A DNA stretch of 64,000 nt from Phaeodactylibacter sp. (lineage in GTDB: Bacteria; Bacteroidota; Bacteroidia; Chitinophagales; Saprospiraceae), in contig NZ_JALEGS010000111.1 of NCBI RefSeq assembly GCF_022763345.1, positions 1-64,000 on the forward strand, given 5' to 3'. Position 1 is the stretch's first letter; each line of letters starts with the position of its first letter. The translations under genes and the position numbers were made by a program. The notes beneath the pieces are model-generated. The model searched no databases, had not been told where the DNA came from, and saw only the letters and a program-made list of their open reading frames with translations. Of the stretch, positions 9,071-18,906 are shown piece by piece.

Positions 9071-10388
9071 AGCGCTGAGAACGCATATACCACAAGACGA
9101 TGCCCATCATCACAATCCAGTACAGAATCTCAGAGGCCCATGCCCAGGGCAGCCCCAGGTTGGTATGGTTGACGACGATGTAGATGTACGCCAGGTAAAC
9201 CGCCGCGCAAATGGTCTGTATGACCAGCCCGAAAAAGGTCGCTCCCGTCCCGGCCAATCCGTTGAAGTAAACGCTGCCAATGCTGAAAGCCGTGAGAATG
9301 CCCACCAGCACATAAAAGACTGGCTGCGCTTCGGTGATCAGCGACATGTCAGCCCCGCCCAGGAGCGGATACAGCAGTTCGTGCGGGTAAAGGACCACCG
9401 GAAGAGTCAGCACCATCGTAGTCAGCCAGCAGATTTTGGCCGTCTTCCAGATGATGGGAACAACGGCCTGCCGCTTGCGCTGCCCTATGAAGTTACTGAC
9501 CAGCGTATTCACCCCACTGGCAAAGCCCCAGGTGGGAATAGACAGGATGAGGTAGACCATGCGTACCAGGTTCGTGATGGCCAGTTCGCGTTCGCCCAGG
9601 TTTTCTACGATACCGAAGAAAACGAACCAACTGCCCAGCCCGACAAAAGACTGCGCTACAATCGGCAGGGCCAGCTTGTACTGCTGCCTGATAAGCTCCA
9701 GGTCCACATTGGGCAGCTTGAACAGCCGGTAGCGGTGCGCTTCCCGGTCAAAGAAAATGTATACCATAAATACCGCAAAGGCAACGATCTCCGCGATTGT
9801 GCTCGCCAGTCCGGCCCCCGCAATGCCCATAGCTGGCAAGCCCCAGTGACCGAAGATCAGCCCGTAGTTGAGCGCAATATTGACCATGCCCAGAATAACG
9901 GTATCCACGATAATAAAGGTGGTCCTGGCCACTCCGGTATACAGTGCAATCACGGCCACCCCGGTATAGCTAAAAAAGACGCCCCAGGAGCGGGTATCCA
10001 GGTATTCCAGGCTTTTCGTAAAAACGACTTCCGAATTGACAAACAGCCCGAAGAAGTAGTAACAGCCGTACTGCATGATAAAAAACATGACCACGGCCAG
10101 CGCCAGCTCGAAGTAAACCATGGAATAAAACGTCCGCCCCACTTCCTCCAGAGCCTCCTCCCCTGCCCGGCGCGCGATCATGATTTGCCCACCCCGGGAA
10201 AACCCATAACCAATGGCCGCGATGACCAGGTAGAAGACGCCTACGAAGCCAATAGAGGCAAAGTCCTCCTCGCTCAGGTGGTACAAAAATACGCTATCGC
10301 TGAGCGCCACCACGTTCTGTGCGGCGCTGCCCAACATGATAGGAGCCGAAATGGAGAGGATCTGCCGATATGAAGTGCGTAGGCGCAT
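9051..10388 (-). CDS. MATE family efflux transporter
   Basis: Inner-membrane antiporter of the multidrug and toxin extrusion family, 445 residues with about twelve hydrophobic segments. The N-terminus SYRQILSISAPIMLGSAAQNVVALSDSVFL and the repeat in the second half (LALPIVAQSFVGLGSWFVFFG) are the two pseudo-symmetric halves of the family. Substrate cannot be read from the sequence; drug or metabolite export by Na+ or H+ coupling is the family property. The ATG giving MRLRTSYRQ was preferred to a TTG three codons upstream. It is divergent from the oligopeptidase gene, with about 140 bp between them. Confidence 0.9.
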   Translation of the reverse strand: MRLRTSYRQILSISAPIMLGSAAQNVVALSDSVFLYHLSEEDFASIGFVGVFYLVIAAIGYGFSRGGQIMIARRAGEEALEEVGRTFYSMVYFELALAVVMFFIMQYGCYYFFGLFVNSEVVFTKSLEYLDTRSWGVFFSYTGVAVIALYTGVARTTFIIVDTVILGMVNIALNYGLIFGHWGLPAMGIAGAGLASTIAEIVAFAVFMVYIFFDREAHRYRLFKLPNVDLELIRQQYKLALPIVAQSFVGLGSWFVFFGIVENLGERELAITNLVRMVYLILSIPTWGFASGVNTLVSNFIGQRKRQAVVPIIWKTAKICWLTTMVLTLPVVLYPHELLYPLLGGADMSLITEAQPVFYVLVGILTAFSIGSVYFNGLAGTGATFFGLVIQTICAAVYLAYIYIVVNHTNLGLPWAWASEILYWIVMMGIVLWYMRSQRWHGLEV

Positions 10389-10525
10389 GGGTGGCAAAAG
10401 TAGGCAGGCTGAAAATGATTAGCACTAATTTACCCTCAATTTTCAAAATTTTCCTGCAATATTTGACACTTACATTCATTTATCGTGTCTCTTACTAAAC
10501 TTTCACCTGACCTTAATTTTTAACC

Positions 10526-12703
10526 ATGAGATTACCTACTTTCCTGATGGCGCTGATACTAACCGCGGCGCTGCTGTCCTGCGGGAGCGACCCCGCTGGC
10601 CAAACCGAAAAAACAACCAGCAAGATGTACGAAAAAACCGGGCTTGAACTGCCACAGGCTACCAAAAAGCCTAAAGAACTTACCATCCATGGGGATACCC
10701 GCATAGACGACTACTACTGGCTCAACCAACGGGAAGACGAGGAGGTATTGGCTTATCTGAATGCCGAAAACACTTATACTAAAGGTATGATGAGCCACCT
10801 GGACACCTTCCAGGAAAAGCTCTATCAGGAAATCATTGGACGCATTAAGCCAGACGATACCTCTGTGCCCTACAAGGATAACGGCTATTTTTACATTACC
10901 CGATTCGAAAAAGAAAAGGAGTACCCGATTTACAGCCGCAAAAAAGGCAGTCTCGACGCACCGGAGGAAATCATGCTCAATGCCAACGAACTGGCAGAGG
11001 GTTTTGATTACTACAGCGTTGGCGGGCGGGAAGTCAGCCCCAACAACCGGCTGCTGGCCTACGGAGAAGACACTCTAAGCCGCCGCATTTACACCCTGCG
11101 CTTCAAAAACCTGGAGACCGGGGAGATGCTGCCCGACGCCATCCCGGGCACTACCGGAAGTGCGGTGTGGGCCAATGATAACGAAACGGTATTCTATACC
11201 CTTAAAGATGAGACTACACTGCGCAGCCACAAGGTCATGCGCCACCGCCTAGGCACGCCAGTTGAAGCGGATGTCGAAGTCTACAGCGAAGACGATGCGA
11301 CCTTCCTGGCATTTGCCTACAAAACCAAGTCCGATAAATACATCGTGGTCGGCTCTTATGCCACGCTAAGCCAGGAATACCGGGTACTGGACGCCAATAA
11401 GCCTGAAGGGGAGTTCCGCATTATTCAGCCCCGGGAACGCGGGCTGGAATACAGCATTGCCCACTTTGGCGGTCATTTTTACATCCGCACCAACCTGGAT
11501 GCTCAAAACTTCCGGCTCATGAAAACCCCGGAAGAAAAGACCACGAAGGACAACTGGGAAGAAGTCATCCCGCACCGGAAAGACGTGCTGCTGGAGGATA
11601 TGGAAATTTTCAAGGACTACCTCGTGCTCTCTGAGCGCAAGGCTGGCATCACCCAGCTAAGGGTACGGCCATGGGAAGGTGAAGAACACTACATCGACTT
11701 CGGGGAGGATGCCTATCTGGCCTACACCTCCGTCAATCCGGAATTCGATACCAAAATTCTCCGCATTGGCTACACCTCCATGACTACGCCCAATACCACT
11801 TACGACTACGACATGGAAGGGCGGACCTTTGAGCTGCTCAAGCAGCAGGAAGTAGTCGGTGGCTTCAACCCGGAAGAGTACCAATCAGAGCGACTGATGG
11901 TCAAAGCCCGGGACGGCGTGGAAGTGCCGGTATCCATGGTGTACCGCAAAGGCTTCCAAAAGGACGGCACTCAACCCCTGCTGCTCTACGGCTACGGCTC
12001 CTACGGCAACAGCATGGAGCCCTACTTCAGCTCAGTGCGCCTTAGCCTGCTCGACCGGGGCTTTGCCTTTGCCATTGCCCACATCCGGGGCGGGGAGGAA
12101 ATGGGCCGGCACTGGTACGAAGATGGCAAGCTGCTCAACAAGAAAAATACCTTTACCGACTTCATTGATGTCGCAGACCACCTCGTTGCCGAAAACTACA
12201 CCAGCAAAGAGCAGCTATTCGCTATGGGCGGCAGTGCCGGCGGCTTGCTGATGGGCGCGGTAATCAATATGCGCCCTGACCTCTGGAAAGGTGTAATCGC
12301 TGCGGTACCGTTTGTAGACGTGGTAACCACCATGCTCGACGAGTCCATTCCGCTGACTACCGGTGAGTTTGACGAATGGGGCAACCCAAAAGACAAAACC
12401 TATTACGACTACATCAAGTCTTACTCGCCCTACGATAATGTGGAAGCTAAAGAATACCCGGCTATGATGGTCACCACAGGCTTGCACGACTCTCAGGTGC
12501 AATACTGGGAGCCTGCCAAGTGGGTTGCTAAGCTTCGCGAAGTCAAAACCGATCAGAACCCGTTGCTGCTGCATACCAACATGGAGGCAGGCCACGGGGG
12601 CGCTTCGGGCCGCTACCAACGCTATAAGGAAACCGCTATGGAGTACGCCTTCCTGCTTGACCTGGCCGGGCGGGCAGAGGTAACGGAGCCTGTGAAGGAT
12701 TAA
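10526..12703 (+). CDS. Prolyl oligopeptidase family protease (S9, oligopeptidase B-like), lipoprotein
   Basis: Serine peptidase of 725 residues. The N-terminus MRLPTFLMALILTAALLSC is a lipoprotein signal with Cys at position 19, so the enzyme is probably anchored in the cell envelope. A seven-bladed propeller (about residues 60-440) precedes an alpha/beta-hydrolase domain. The catalytic triad is visible: Ser570 in GGSAGG, Asp655 in LHDSQV and His690 in EAGHGG. The preceding RGGEEMGRHWYEDGKLLNKKNTF region matches oligopeptidase B, which cleaves short peptides after basic residues. Periplasmic peptide degradation is the likely role. Confidence 0.92.
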   Translation: MRLPTFLMALILTAALLSCGSDPAGQTEKTTSKMYEKTGLELPQATKKPKELTIHGDTRIDDYYWLNQREDEEVLAYLNAENTYTKGMMSHLDTFQEKLYQEIIGRIKPDDTSVPYKDNGYFYITRFEKEKEYPIYSRKKGSLDAPEEIMLNANELAEGFDYYSVGGREVSPNNRLLAYGEDTLSRRIYTLRFKNLETGEMLPDAIPGTTGSAVWANDNETVFYTLKDETTLRSHKVMRHRLGTPVEADVEVYSEDDATFLAFAYKTKSDKYIVVGSYATLSQEYRVLDANKPEGEFRIIQPRERGLEYSIAHFGGHFYIRTNLDAQNFRLMKTPEEKTTKDNWEEVIPHRKDVLLEDMEIFKDYLVLSERKAGITQLRVRPWEGEEHYIDFGEDAYLAYTSVNPEFDTKILRIGYTSMTTPNTTYDYDMEGRTFELLKQQEVVGGFNPEEYQSERLMVKARDGVEVPVSMVYRKGFQKDGTQPLLLYGYGSYGNSMEPYFSSVRLSLLDRGFAFAIAHIRGGEEMGRHWYEDGKLLNKKNTFTDFIDVADHLVAENYTSKEQLFAMGGSAGGLLMGAVINMRPDLWKGVIAAVPFVDVVTTMLDESIPLTTGEFDEWGNPKDKTYYDYIKSYSPYDNVEAKEYPAMMVTTGLHDSQVQYWEPAKWVAKLREVKTDQNPLLLHTNMEAGHGGASGRYQRYKETAMEYAFLLDLAGRAEVTEPVKD

Positions 12704-12729
12704 GACGTAGTAAAACTATTTTTGCAAGA

Positions 12730-12767
12730 GGGGGCGCTTTAACCTTCGAGGAAGCTGAAGCGCTCCC
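12730..12767 (+). terminator. Hairpin after the oligopeptidase gene
   Basis: GGGGGCGCTT pairs with AAGCGCTCCC with a single mismatch and an 18-nt loop. There is no T tract after it, so it may be a weak terminator or an mRNA-end stabilising structure. The remaining bases up to the next gene show nothing I can name. Confidence 0.4.
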
Positions 12768-12967
12768 AATTACGTTACCAAGCTCTAGGCTTCAAAATTG
12801 CCCGTTTTTGACACCCCTCCCTGAACCAAGTCAGGGTTCCTGCCATTTAGTAAGTTGGGTTGCAGCAATATTCCCTGATCGCTAAGCCCGTTTCAGGAAA
12901 GCTTATTTTTCCGTATATTGCCCAATTACCCTAACCAATTCTCAAATTATCTCAAATCGTTATTTGT

Positions 12968-14113
12968 ATGAGTGTTGAAACCATCAATAATCTTCAGCTC
13001 ATTAAAGAAAGTGCGCGCGACTTCGCTGAAAACTATATCCGCCCTCACGTTATGGAGTGGGACGAGTCCCAGGAGTTCCCCGTCGAAATGTTCCAGCAAA
13101 TGGGGCAGTATGGCTTCCTTGGCGTATTGGTACCGGAAAAATACAACGGTTCCGGGTTGGGCTATCAGGAGTACATCACCGTGATCGAAGAAATCGGTAA
13201 GGTGTGCGGATCGATTGGCCTTTCCGTAGCCGCCCACAACTCCCTGTGCACCAACCACATCCTGATGTTTGGGGATGAGGAGCAAAAGCTGAAGTACCTG
13301 CCCAAACTGGCTACCGGCGAATTCATCGGTGCCTGGGGTCTGACAGAGCCCAATACCGGAAGTGATGCCGGGCGCATGAAGACGGTCGCAGAACAAGATG
13401 GCGACTACTACGTGCTCAACGGTGCCAAGAACTTCATCACCCACGGCAAATCGGGCCACGTAGCCGTTGTGATTGCCCGTACCGGCGAGCCACTGGACAG
13501 CCACGGTATGACCGCCTTCATCATCGAACGGGGCACACCGGGCTTCGAAGCCGGCAAAAAGGAAAACAAGCTGGGCATGCGCGCCAGCGAAACGGCCGAG
13601 CTGATCTTCAATGACTGCCGGGTGCACAAAAGCCAAATTCTCGGCAAGGTAGGCGATGGCTTCATTCAGTCTATGAAAATCCTGGATGGCGGCCGGATCT
13701 CCATTGCCGCTCTCGCACTCGGAATCGCCAAAGGCGCCTACGAGGCATCCGTACAGTACTCCAAGGAGCGGCAGCAGTTTGGCAAGCCGATTTCTTCTTT
13801 CCAGGCCATCGGCTTCAAGTTGGCTGATATGGCGACTAAAATCCAGGCTGCTGAGCTGCTCACTCGCAAAGCCGGGCGCATGAAAGACAATGGCGAGCGG
13901 GTTACCAAAGTATCCGCCATGGCCAAGTACTACGCCTCTGAAGCTTCCGTGGCGATTGCTAATGAGGCTGTTCAGATTTTTGGTGGCTATGGCTACATTA
14001 AAGATTTCCCTGTGGAGAAATACTACCGGGACGCCAAACTTTGCACCATCGGGGAAGGCACTTCTGAGATTCAGAAACTGGTCATCTCCCGCGAGGTGTT
14101 GAAAGAAGGGTAA
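12968..14113 (+). CDS. Acyl-CoA dehydrogenase
   Basis: FAD flavoprotein that oxidises acyl-CoA to trans-2-enoyl-CoA. The 381 residues cover the three standard domains: N-terminal helical domain, beta-barrel middle domain (WGLTEPNTGSDAGRMKTVA and NGAKNFITHG), and C-terminal helical domain (QIFGGYGYIKDFPVEKYYRDAK). The catalytic base is Glu363 in GEGTSEIQ, the usual position for short- and medium-chain enzymes. Chain-length preference cannot be assigned; the butyryl-CoA dehydrogenase type is closest by feel. It stands alone between two hairpins. Confidence 0.94.
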   Translation: MSVETINNLQLIKESARDFAENYIRPHVMEWDESQEFPVEMFQQMGQYGFLGVLVPEKYNGSGLGYQEYITVIEEIGKVCGSIGLSVAAHNSLCTNHILMFGDEEQKLKYLPKLATGEFIGAWGLTEPNTGSDAGRMKTVAEQDGDYYVLNGAKNFITHGKSGHVAVVIARTGEPLDSHGMTAFIIERGTPGFEAGKKENKLGMRASETAELIFNDCRVHKSQILGKVGDGFIQSMKILDGGRISIAALALGIAKGAYEASVQYSKERQQFGKPISSFQAIGFKLADMATKIQAAELLTRKAGRMKDNGERVTKVSAMAKYYASEASVAIANEAVQIFGGYGYIKDFPVEKYYRDAKLCTIGEGTSEIQKLVISREVLKEG

Positions 14114-14120
14114 ACCGACA

Positions 14121-14154
14121 ATTGGGAAACCAGCGAATATGCTGGTTTCCCAAT
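14121..14154. terminator. Bidirectional hairpin between convergent genes
   Basis: ATTGGGAAACCAGC and GCTGGTTTCCCAAT form a perfect 14-bp stem around GAATAT, placed between the stop codons of the acyl-CoA dehydrogenase and the LytTR regulator. It would serve both strands, although the flanking T runs are short. Confidence 0.7.
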
Positions 14155-14193
14155 TCTGATTTCTACCCTTTCAAAAGTACGCCACACTGCGCT

Positions 14194-14949
14194 TTACCCG
14201 CCCAGCCAAGCCCGAAAATCACTTACCCGGTCCCGGCTCACCGTCGTCTCTTCCCCATCCTGCAGCTTAATTTTCAAACGAGCATTGGAGTAAACCGTGG
14301 TTTGGTCAATCGCCTCAATATGGACGATGTACTGCCGGTTGGTCCTAAAGAAGTGCTTTGGGTCGAGCAGGGCTTCGAGTTCCTCCAGGGTATACTCCAG
14401 CGCATGCTTTTTGCCGTCAGCATGGCGAATCCAGGTTGTTTTATGCTCTGTGAATAGATATCTGATGTCTTCTGCCCGAATGCTTAGGAACTGATGCCCT
14501 GTTTTCACCACAAAACGTTCTTTGTATTGCCTTTGCATGGATTGCAGCAACTGCTCCACCTGTTGTAGCTGAACCGTGGGCTGCCCAAATTTTTCCTTCA
14601 AATCTTCGTACTGTACCAGTGCCTGCTCCAGGTCGCCCTTTCCAATCGGCTTGAGTAAATAGTCAATACTGTTGACCTTGAAGGCTTTCAGGGTGTACTG
14701 ATCGTAAGCCGTCGTAAAAATGACCGGACAGGGCACCTTTACCGATTCGAACACCTGAAAACTGGCTCCATCCGCCAATTGTATGTCAAAAAAGGCTACA
14801 TCCGGTTGTGCGCCTGCTTTAAAATAACCTACTGCATCTTCCACCGTATCCAGGATGGCCAGGATTTCGATCTCCGGGCGCAGCTTTTCCAGAAGTAGTT
14901 GCAGGCGCTCTGCTGCGAGTGCTTCGTCTTCTAGGATAAGTACACGCAT
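14194..14949 (-). CDS. LytTR family response regulator
   Basis: Two-domain regulator of 251 residues. The receiver domain begins MRVLILEDEALAAERL with Asp55 in AFFDIQLADG as the phosphorylation site, Thr in IFTTAYD and Lys in LLKPIGKG. A linker (residues 120-150) leads to a C-terminal LytTR DNA-binding domain (RFVVKTGHQFLSIRAEDIRYL, FFRTNRQYIVHIEAI). The ATG chosen overlaps the histidine kinase stop codon by one base (TAATG), showing translational coupling. A likely target is the direct repeat in front of the TonB receptor gene that starts this operon. Confidence 0.93.
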   Translation of the reverse strand: MRVLILEDEALAAERLQLLLEKLRPEIEILAILDTVEDAVGYFKAGAQPDVAFFDIQLADGASFQVFESVKVPCPVIFTTAYDQYTLKAFKVNSIDYLLKPIGKGDLEQALVQYEDLKEKFGQPTVQLQQVEQLLQSMQRQYKERFVVKTGHQFLSIRAEDIRYLFTEHKTTWIRHADGKKHALEYTLEELEALLDPKHFFRTNRQYIVHIEAIDQTTVYSNARLKIKLQDGEETTVSRDRVSDFRAWLGG

Positions 14950-16004
14950 TACTGTTCGTTGAGTTGAAGAATGGGGACTTTCACGGAGAAGGCGTCCTCG
15001 GTCGTTTCCACTTGCAGGGACTGCCCGCATAGGTAGCGGTAGCGCTCCTGAATGTTGGGCAGCCCTACGCCCAGGGACGACTGTTGATTGCCTTTCAGCT
15101 GTAGAGAATTTCTGATCGTCAGTGTACCATTTTGCCGGGTGACCGACAGGTGCAGAGGCTGCTTTTTGGAGGCGATGTTGTGCTTTACCGCATTTTCAGC
15201 CAGCATTTGCAGGGTCAGGGGTACTACGGCATCGGTTGGCTCCACGTCCACATCCGTTTCCACTTTCAGCGATTCTCCGAACCGGATTTCCAGCAAGAAG
15301 AGGTAGGCTTTGAGCATTTCCATCTCCTGCTCCAGCGAAATCAGCTCCTGTTGCTGCGTTTCCAGAACGTAACGGTACACTTTAGACAGCTGTTGGATGA
15401 ACTCCGCAGCCAAGTCAGCGTCTTTATAGACCAGATTAGACAGGACATTAAAGCTATTAAACAGAAAATGCGGATTCACCTGATTTTTGAGGGCTTCATA
15501 CTTGGCGGCCAGAGCAGCCCGTTTATGCTCTTCGGCTTCTTTGAATGAAGCTTTCCAAGCCAGGAAGAAACCCCTCCCGTGCAGGAAAGTCCCTACAAAC
15601 AAAGTAATCAGCACCACCGTCAGCGGGAAGGTATAGCCTACATTTCTCAGGGCTTGCAAAGGCGCGATGCCATATATTAGGCCTGCATAAAGGAAAAGCA
15701 CCAGCATAGCTACAACGAGCGAATAGAGCACCATCAGCACCAGGCTTACCACTACCCTTTTTGCAGGAGCTTCCAGCCAGGGGATTTTGGTGTCTAACCA
15801 CTGAACCAGCATCCCGCTGCCCAAGCCAATGAGTACCCAAAGGATGCCGTTCACTGTAAAATTAGACAGGAAATCCGCCCATTCTCCTTCGAGAAGTAAA
15901 TACCAGCCGAAAGTGATGGTGATCGCCCCCCCACCCAGCAGGAACTGTGTGAGGAGGCTTTTCCACCTCAGGTCTCGGGTCCAGTTTGTATTTTGATTTG
16001 GCAT
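14949..16004 (-). CDS. LytS-type sensor histidine kinase
   Basis: Membrane sensor of 351 residues. Four hydrophobic segments span roughly residues 10-135 (for example TQFLLGGGAITITFGWYLLL and FPLTVVLITLFVGTFLHG). A coiled linker follows, then the His_kinase domain with the phospho-acceptor His179 in NPHFLFNSFN. The ATPase part includes LTLQMLAENAVKHNIA (N box) and SLGVGLPNIQERY (G box). It partners the LytTR regulator downstream and is only 5 bp from the small secreted protein gene upstream. The signal is unknown; co-expression with a TonB receptor suggests an extracellular nutrient. Confidence 0.92.
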   Translation of the reverse strand: MPNQNTNWTRDLRWKSLLTQFLLGGGAITITFGWYLLLEGEWADFLSNFTVNGILWVLIGLGSGMLVQWLDTKIPWLEAPAKRVVVSLVLMVLYSLVVAMLVLFLYAGLIYGIAPLQALRNVGYTFPLTVVLITLFVGTFLHGRGFFLAWKASFKEAEEHKRAALAAKYEALKNQVNPHFLFNSFNVLSNLVYKDADLAAEFIQQLSKVYRYVLETQQQELISLEQEMEMLKAYLFLLEIRFGESLKVETDVDVEPTDAVVPLTLQMLAENAVKHNIASKKQPLHLSVTRQNGTLTIRNSLQLKGNQQSSLGVGLPNIQERYRYLCGQSLQVETTEDAFSVKVPILQLNEQ

Positions 16005-16009
16005 TATTT

Positions 16010-16675
16010 TTATTCTTTTTCCATTTTAGCGGTAGCCTGTTCCAGCAACTGTTGGTTGAAGTAGCTGCCCCAGGCCGGGTGCATTGGCGACGCAGGCTCA
16101 TAACTTTCAAAGCGTTCTGCCGCTTTTTCCAAATAAGGCATTGCGCGCTCCGGACCGCCGCCGTACATAGCGGGCATGTAAAACAGGTGCATGCCCATCA
16201 GGTGGTAAGCCCTTGGATAATCAGGCCCGGCTTCAATAGCTGTTTGGTAAGCCGCTACGCTCTGCGGGCTGTACATTGGGCCATTGCCCATAGGGTCAGC
16301 CCAGATGTGCCCTGTGTAAATATAACCCTGCAGGGCGAGAATTTCCGGATTTTCGGGAGAGATCTCTTTGGCTTTGTCCAATGCGCCCTGCGCTTTTTCC
16401 AGGAAAGCGGTGATTTGGTCCGGCTTGCCCTGCTGCATAGCGCCTACCGCTTGCATGATGTGGCAGTAAGACTGATAGTAGGCCGGCAGCCACTCGCCTT
16501 CCGGAGCGGCGGCGGTGATGCGCTCGAAGGTATTGGCCGGAGCGGAAAAGTCGCGGGTTTGCTCGGCCGCCTGAAGCTCGCCGACTGCTTTTTCCATGGC
16601 GGCGGAGTATCGGTCGTTTTGCGCGAAGGTGGAAATGGACAATGCTAAGCTGAAAAGAATGATTAAAGGTCTCAT
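16010..16675 (-). CDS. Secreted TPR-like hypothetical protein
   Basis: Signal peptide MRPLIILFSLALSISTFAQ followed by about 200 mostly helical residues. Segments such as PENPEILALQGYIYTGHIW and YPRAYHLMGMHLFYMPAMYGGGPERAMPYLEKAAERF look like degenerate tetratricopeptide repeats. I recognise no catalytic motif. It sits between the TonB receptor (28 bp) and the histidine kinase (5 bp), so it is part of the same operon. It could be a periplasmic accessory that links transport with sensing, but that is inference from position only. Confidence 0.75.
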   Translation of the reverse strand: MRPLIILFSLALSISTFAQNDRYSAAMEKAVGELQAAEQTRDFSAPANTFERITAAAPEGEWLPAYYQSYCHIMQAVGAMQQGKPDQITAFLEKAQGALDKAKEISPENPEILALQGYIYTGHIWADPMGNGPMYSPQSVAAYQTAIEAGPDYPRAYHLMGMHLFYMPAMYGGGPERAMPYLEKAAERFESYEPASPMHPAWGSYFNQQLLEQATAKMEKE

Positions 16676-16703
16676 GATAGTTGGATTTTTATGATGTAAA
16701 AAA

Positions 16704-18851
16704 TTAGTTACTAAAGGTGCTGCCTTCGCCTATGGAGACAAAGACGCCCACGAAAAAGAACCTTGGGGCCGGCGGGCGGATAGCCGTGGAAGTAAAGCGC
16801 CCGTTGGGGTCCGGCTGATTGCCGAACCGCTCCCCGAAGGACTGCTCAAACCCGAGTACATTACTCACTGAGGCGTGCACGATGGTAAAATGCCCGAACA
16901 GCTCGGTCAGGTAGCTCAGGTTAAGGCTGAGGTCCTGGAAGGTTGGGGTACGCAGATCATTAAACCGGGGGGTATTTGGATCGTCATAGGGGCGTGGGCT
17001 GCCGAGCGTGTAGGTTAGCCCCACATTAGTCTGTAGCTCCTGAATCCAGTGCTTGTAGACCACCGACAAGTTGTGCTTTGCCGCAAAATCAGGCGTTGCA
17101 GCCACCGGAAAATCTTCATACTGACGCTCCGTATCCAGGTAAGAATAGGACACCCAGAAGTCGCCGTTAGGAATGCTCACCCGGTCCCGGTAGAAGAGGT
17201 CCAGCCCACGGGCGTAGCCCTCACCGGAGTTCTCTGCCAGCCAGGGAGTGCCAGCGGGAAACTGCACGAGGTTCCGGTATTCTTTATGGTAAAGCTCAGC
17301 ACGGATTGTACGCCCCCCTTTGCGGTACTGATAGTTGACCAGGTAATGATCGGACCGCTCGGGGCTCAGGTTTTGGGTAAACCGCAGCCAGTCTTGCTGT
17401 GGCGCCTGGTAAAAATGTCCGTAGGCGAAGGCAAACTGTCCGCCCTGACCGGCTTTATAGGCCAGGGAAAGGCGCGGAGACAAGCGGTTGGCGTCAAGCA
17501 GATTATACCGTTCTGCCCGAAGCCCCGCCCGCAGCGCGACTTTTTCGCCCAGGTAGCCTTCCGTTTCTGCGAAAGCAGAGAGGTAGTCCTCCTGAAAGGC
17601 ACTTTGGATATCTGTTTCTGCCTCCTGATAGTGCTCGTCGAAGTCACTGTGTATCCACTCGGTTCCGAGCTTCAGCGCCCAGTCGTTTTCAAAGTAGCGG
17701 ATGGCAACGGCGCGGCCCTGCATCATGGCGTTTGACCGGTCAACCGAAAAGTGCTGATCAATGCGCTCATTATCGTATCCGGCGGCAAGGCCCGCGTCCA
17801 GCTGCCATTCCTCCTTAATCAGCTGATGGTAGGTGGCGCTGCCGTAGTAGTTGTCGTTTTGCAGGCTAAGCAGGGACTGCTCTGTGGGGTTTTCCGGTAA
17901 GGGGTGCCGCATAGAGAAGCCCGACCACTGTGCATTGGCCTGTGCCTTTAGCAGAGCGCCGTTGCTCATTTTTTGGCGGAAGCCCACCTGTGCCCCCTGT
18001 GCCGTGACCGGGTCTTCCCAGTCGATATTCTGAGGGACGAGCCGGGTGTAGGGGCCAAGGTTGGTATAGTCCACCCCTGCCGAAAGTGCGCTGTTTTCCC
18101 AACGCTCGGTATGGTTGACACCTGCCCCGATAGTCATCATAGACAAGCTCGTGACGGAGGCTTCCGGCAGGTCTTTGGTCTGCAAAACCAGGGCGGAGGA
18201 CAGCGCATCGCCATAAGCGGCAGAGTACCCGCCTGTGCTGAAGGAAGTCCCTTTGAACAGGAAGGGGGAAAAGCGCCCACGCACCGGCAGGTCCGGTACA
18301 TTGCTCGTATACGGATTGGGCACCCGCAGCCCGTCAATAAAGGTTTGTGTCTCATGGGCATCACCGCCGCGTACGAATATGCGCCCGTCTTCGGCATTGG
18401 ACTGCGTGCCCGGCAGGGTATTGAGCGCAGCTACGATGTTGCCGTTGGAGCCCGCCGTGGTGACGATGTCGATGGGCTTCAGCAATACCGCTTTTTTCTC
18501 ATCGCTCGCCTCAAAAGCCCCTGCGGAGATGACGACCTGCTGCAGTTCGCTCGCCTGCGGTTTCAGGCGGAATTCCAGCCACAGGCTGTCCTGCCCGGTG
18601 GGAATGAGCTGCTCTAACTGCTGAAAACCGATGTAGGACACCACAAGCGTAAGGCTATCGCCGGGCAGATACGGCAGGTGGAATTGTCCATCCGCATCTG
18701 TGGAAGTGCCATCGAAAGTGCCTTTGATGTATAAATTGGCTCCTACTGCCGGCTCCGTTTTGCCAGTCAGTACCCGCCCAGCCAGTATGGACTGCCCGTG
18801 CAGGGCGGTAGTCAGGATTAGAAATGTAGCAAGGAAATATGTCGGTTTCAT
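16704..18851 (-). CDS. TonB-dependent receptor with carboxypeptidase-like plug extension
   Basis: Outer-membrane transporter of 715 residues. After the signal peptide (MKPTYFLATFLILTTALHGQ) comes a carboxypeptidase-regulatory-like domain (LAGRVLTGKTEPAVGANLYIKGT), then a plug (TTAGSNGNIVAALNTLPGTQ, DGRIFVRGGDAHETQTFIDG) and a beta-barrel to the C-terminus. There is no SusD partner. The frame extends further upstream, but the internal ATG gives the proper signal peptide. The gene directly follows a GH53 galactanase and heads an operon with a TPR protein and a LytS/LytTR pair, so uptake of galactan oligosaccharides is a reasonable guess. Confidence 0.88.
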   Translation of the reverse strand: MKPTYFLATFLILTTALHGQSILAGRVLTGKTEPAVGANLYIKGTFDGTSTDADGQFHLPYLPGDSLTLVVSYIGFQQLEQLIPTGQDSLWLEFRLKPQASELQQVVISAGAFEASDEKKAVLLKPIDIVTTAGSNGNIVAALNTLPGTQSNAEDGRIFVRGGDAHETQTFIDGLRVPNPYTSNVPDLPVRGRFSPFLFKGTSFSTGGYSAAYGDALSSALVLQTKDLPEASVTSLSMMTIGAGVNHTERWENSALSAGVDYTNLGPYTRLVPQNIDWEDPVTAQGAQVGFRQKMSNGALLKAQANAQWSGFSMRHPLPENPTEQSLLSLQNDNYYGSATYHQLIKEEWQLDAGLAAGYDNERIDQHFSVDRSNAMMQGRAVAIRYFENDWALKLGTEWIHSDFDEHYQEAETDIQSAFQEDYLSAFAETEGYLGEKVALRAGLRAERYNLLDANRLSPRLSLAYKAGQGGQFAFAYGHFYQAPQQDWLRFTQNLSPERSDHYLVNYQYRKGGRTIRAELYHKEYRNLVQFPAGTPWLAENSGEGYARGLDLFYRDRVSIPNGDFWVSYSYLDTERQYEDFPVAATPDFAAKHNLSVVYKHWIQELQTNVGLTYTLGSPRPYDDPNTPRFNDLRTPTFQDLSLNLSYLTELFGHFTIVHASVSNVLGFEQSFGERFGNQPDPNGRFTSTAIRPPAPRFFFVGVFVSIGEGSTFSN

Positions 18852-18906
18852 CTCGGTTGCTTTTGATCCAAAACTGCTGGTTATGCAGCGTTTGGGCAAA
18901 AACAAC

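Noticed and set aside
9045..10373. 442-codon open frame opposite the MATE gene
   Set aside because: The translation is full of Gln, His, Pro and Asp, the usual result of reading a membrane protein gene backwards.
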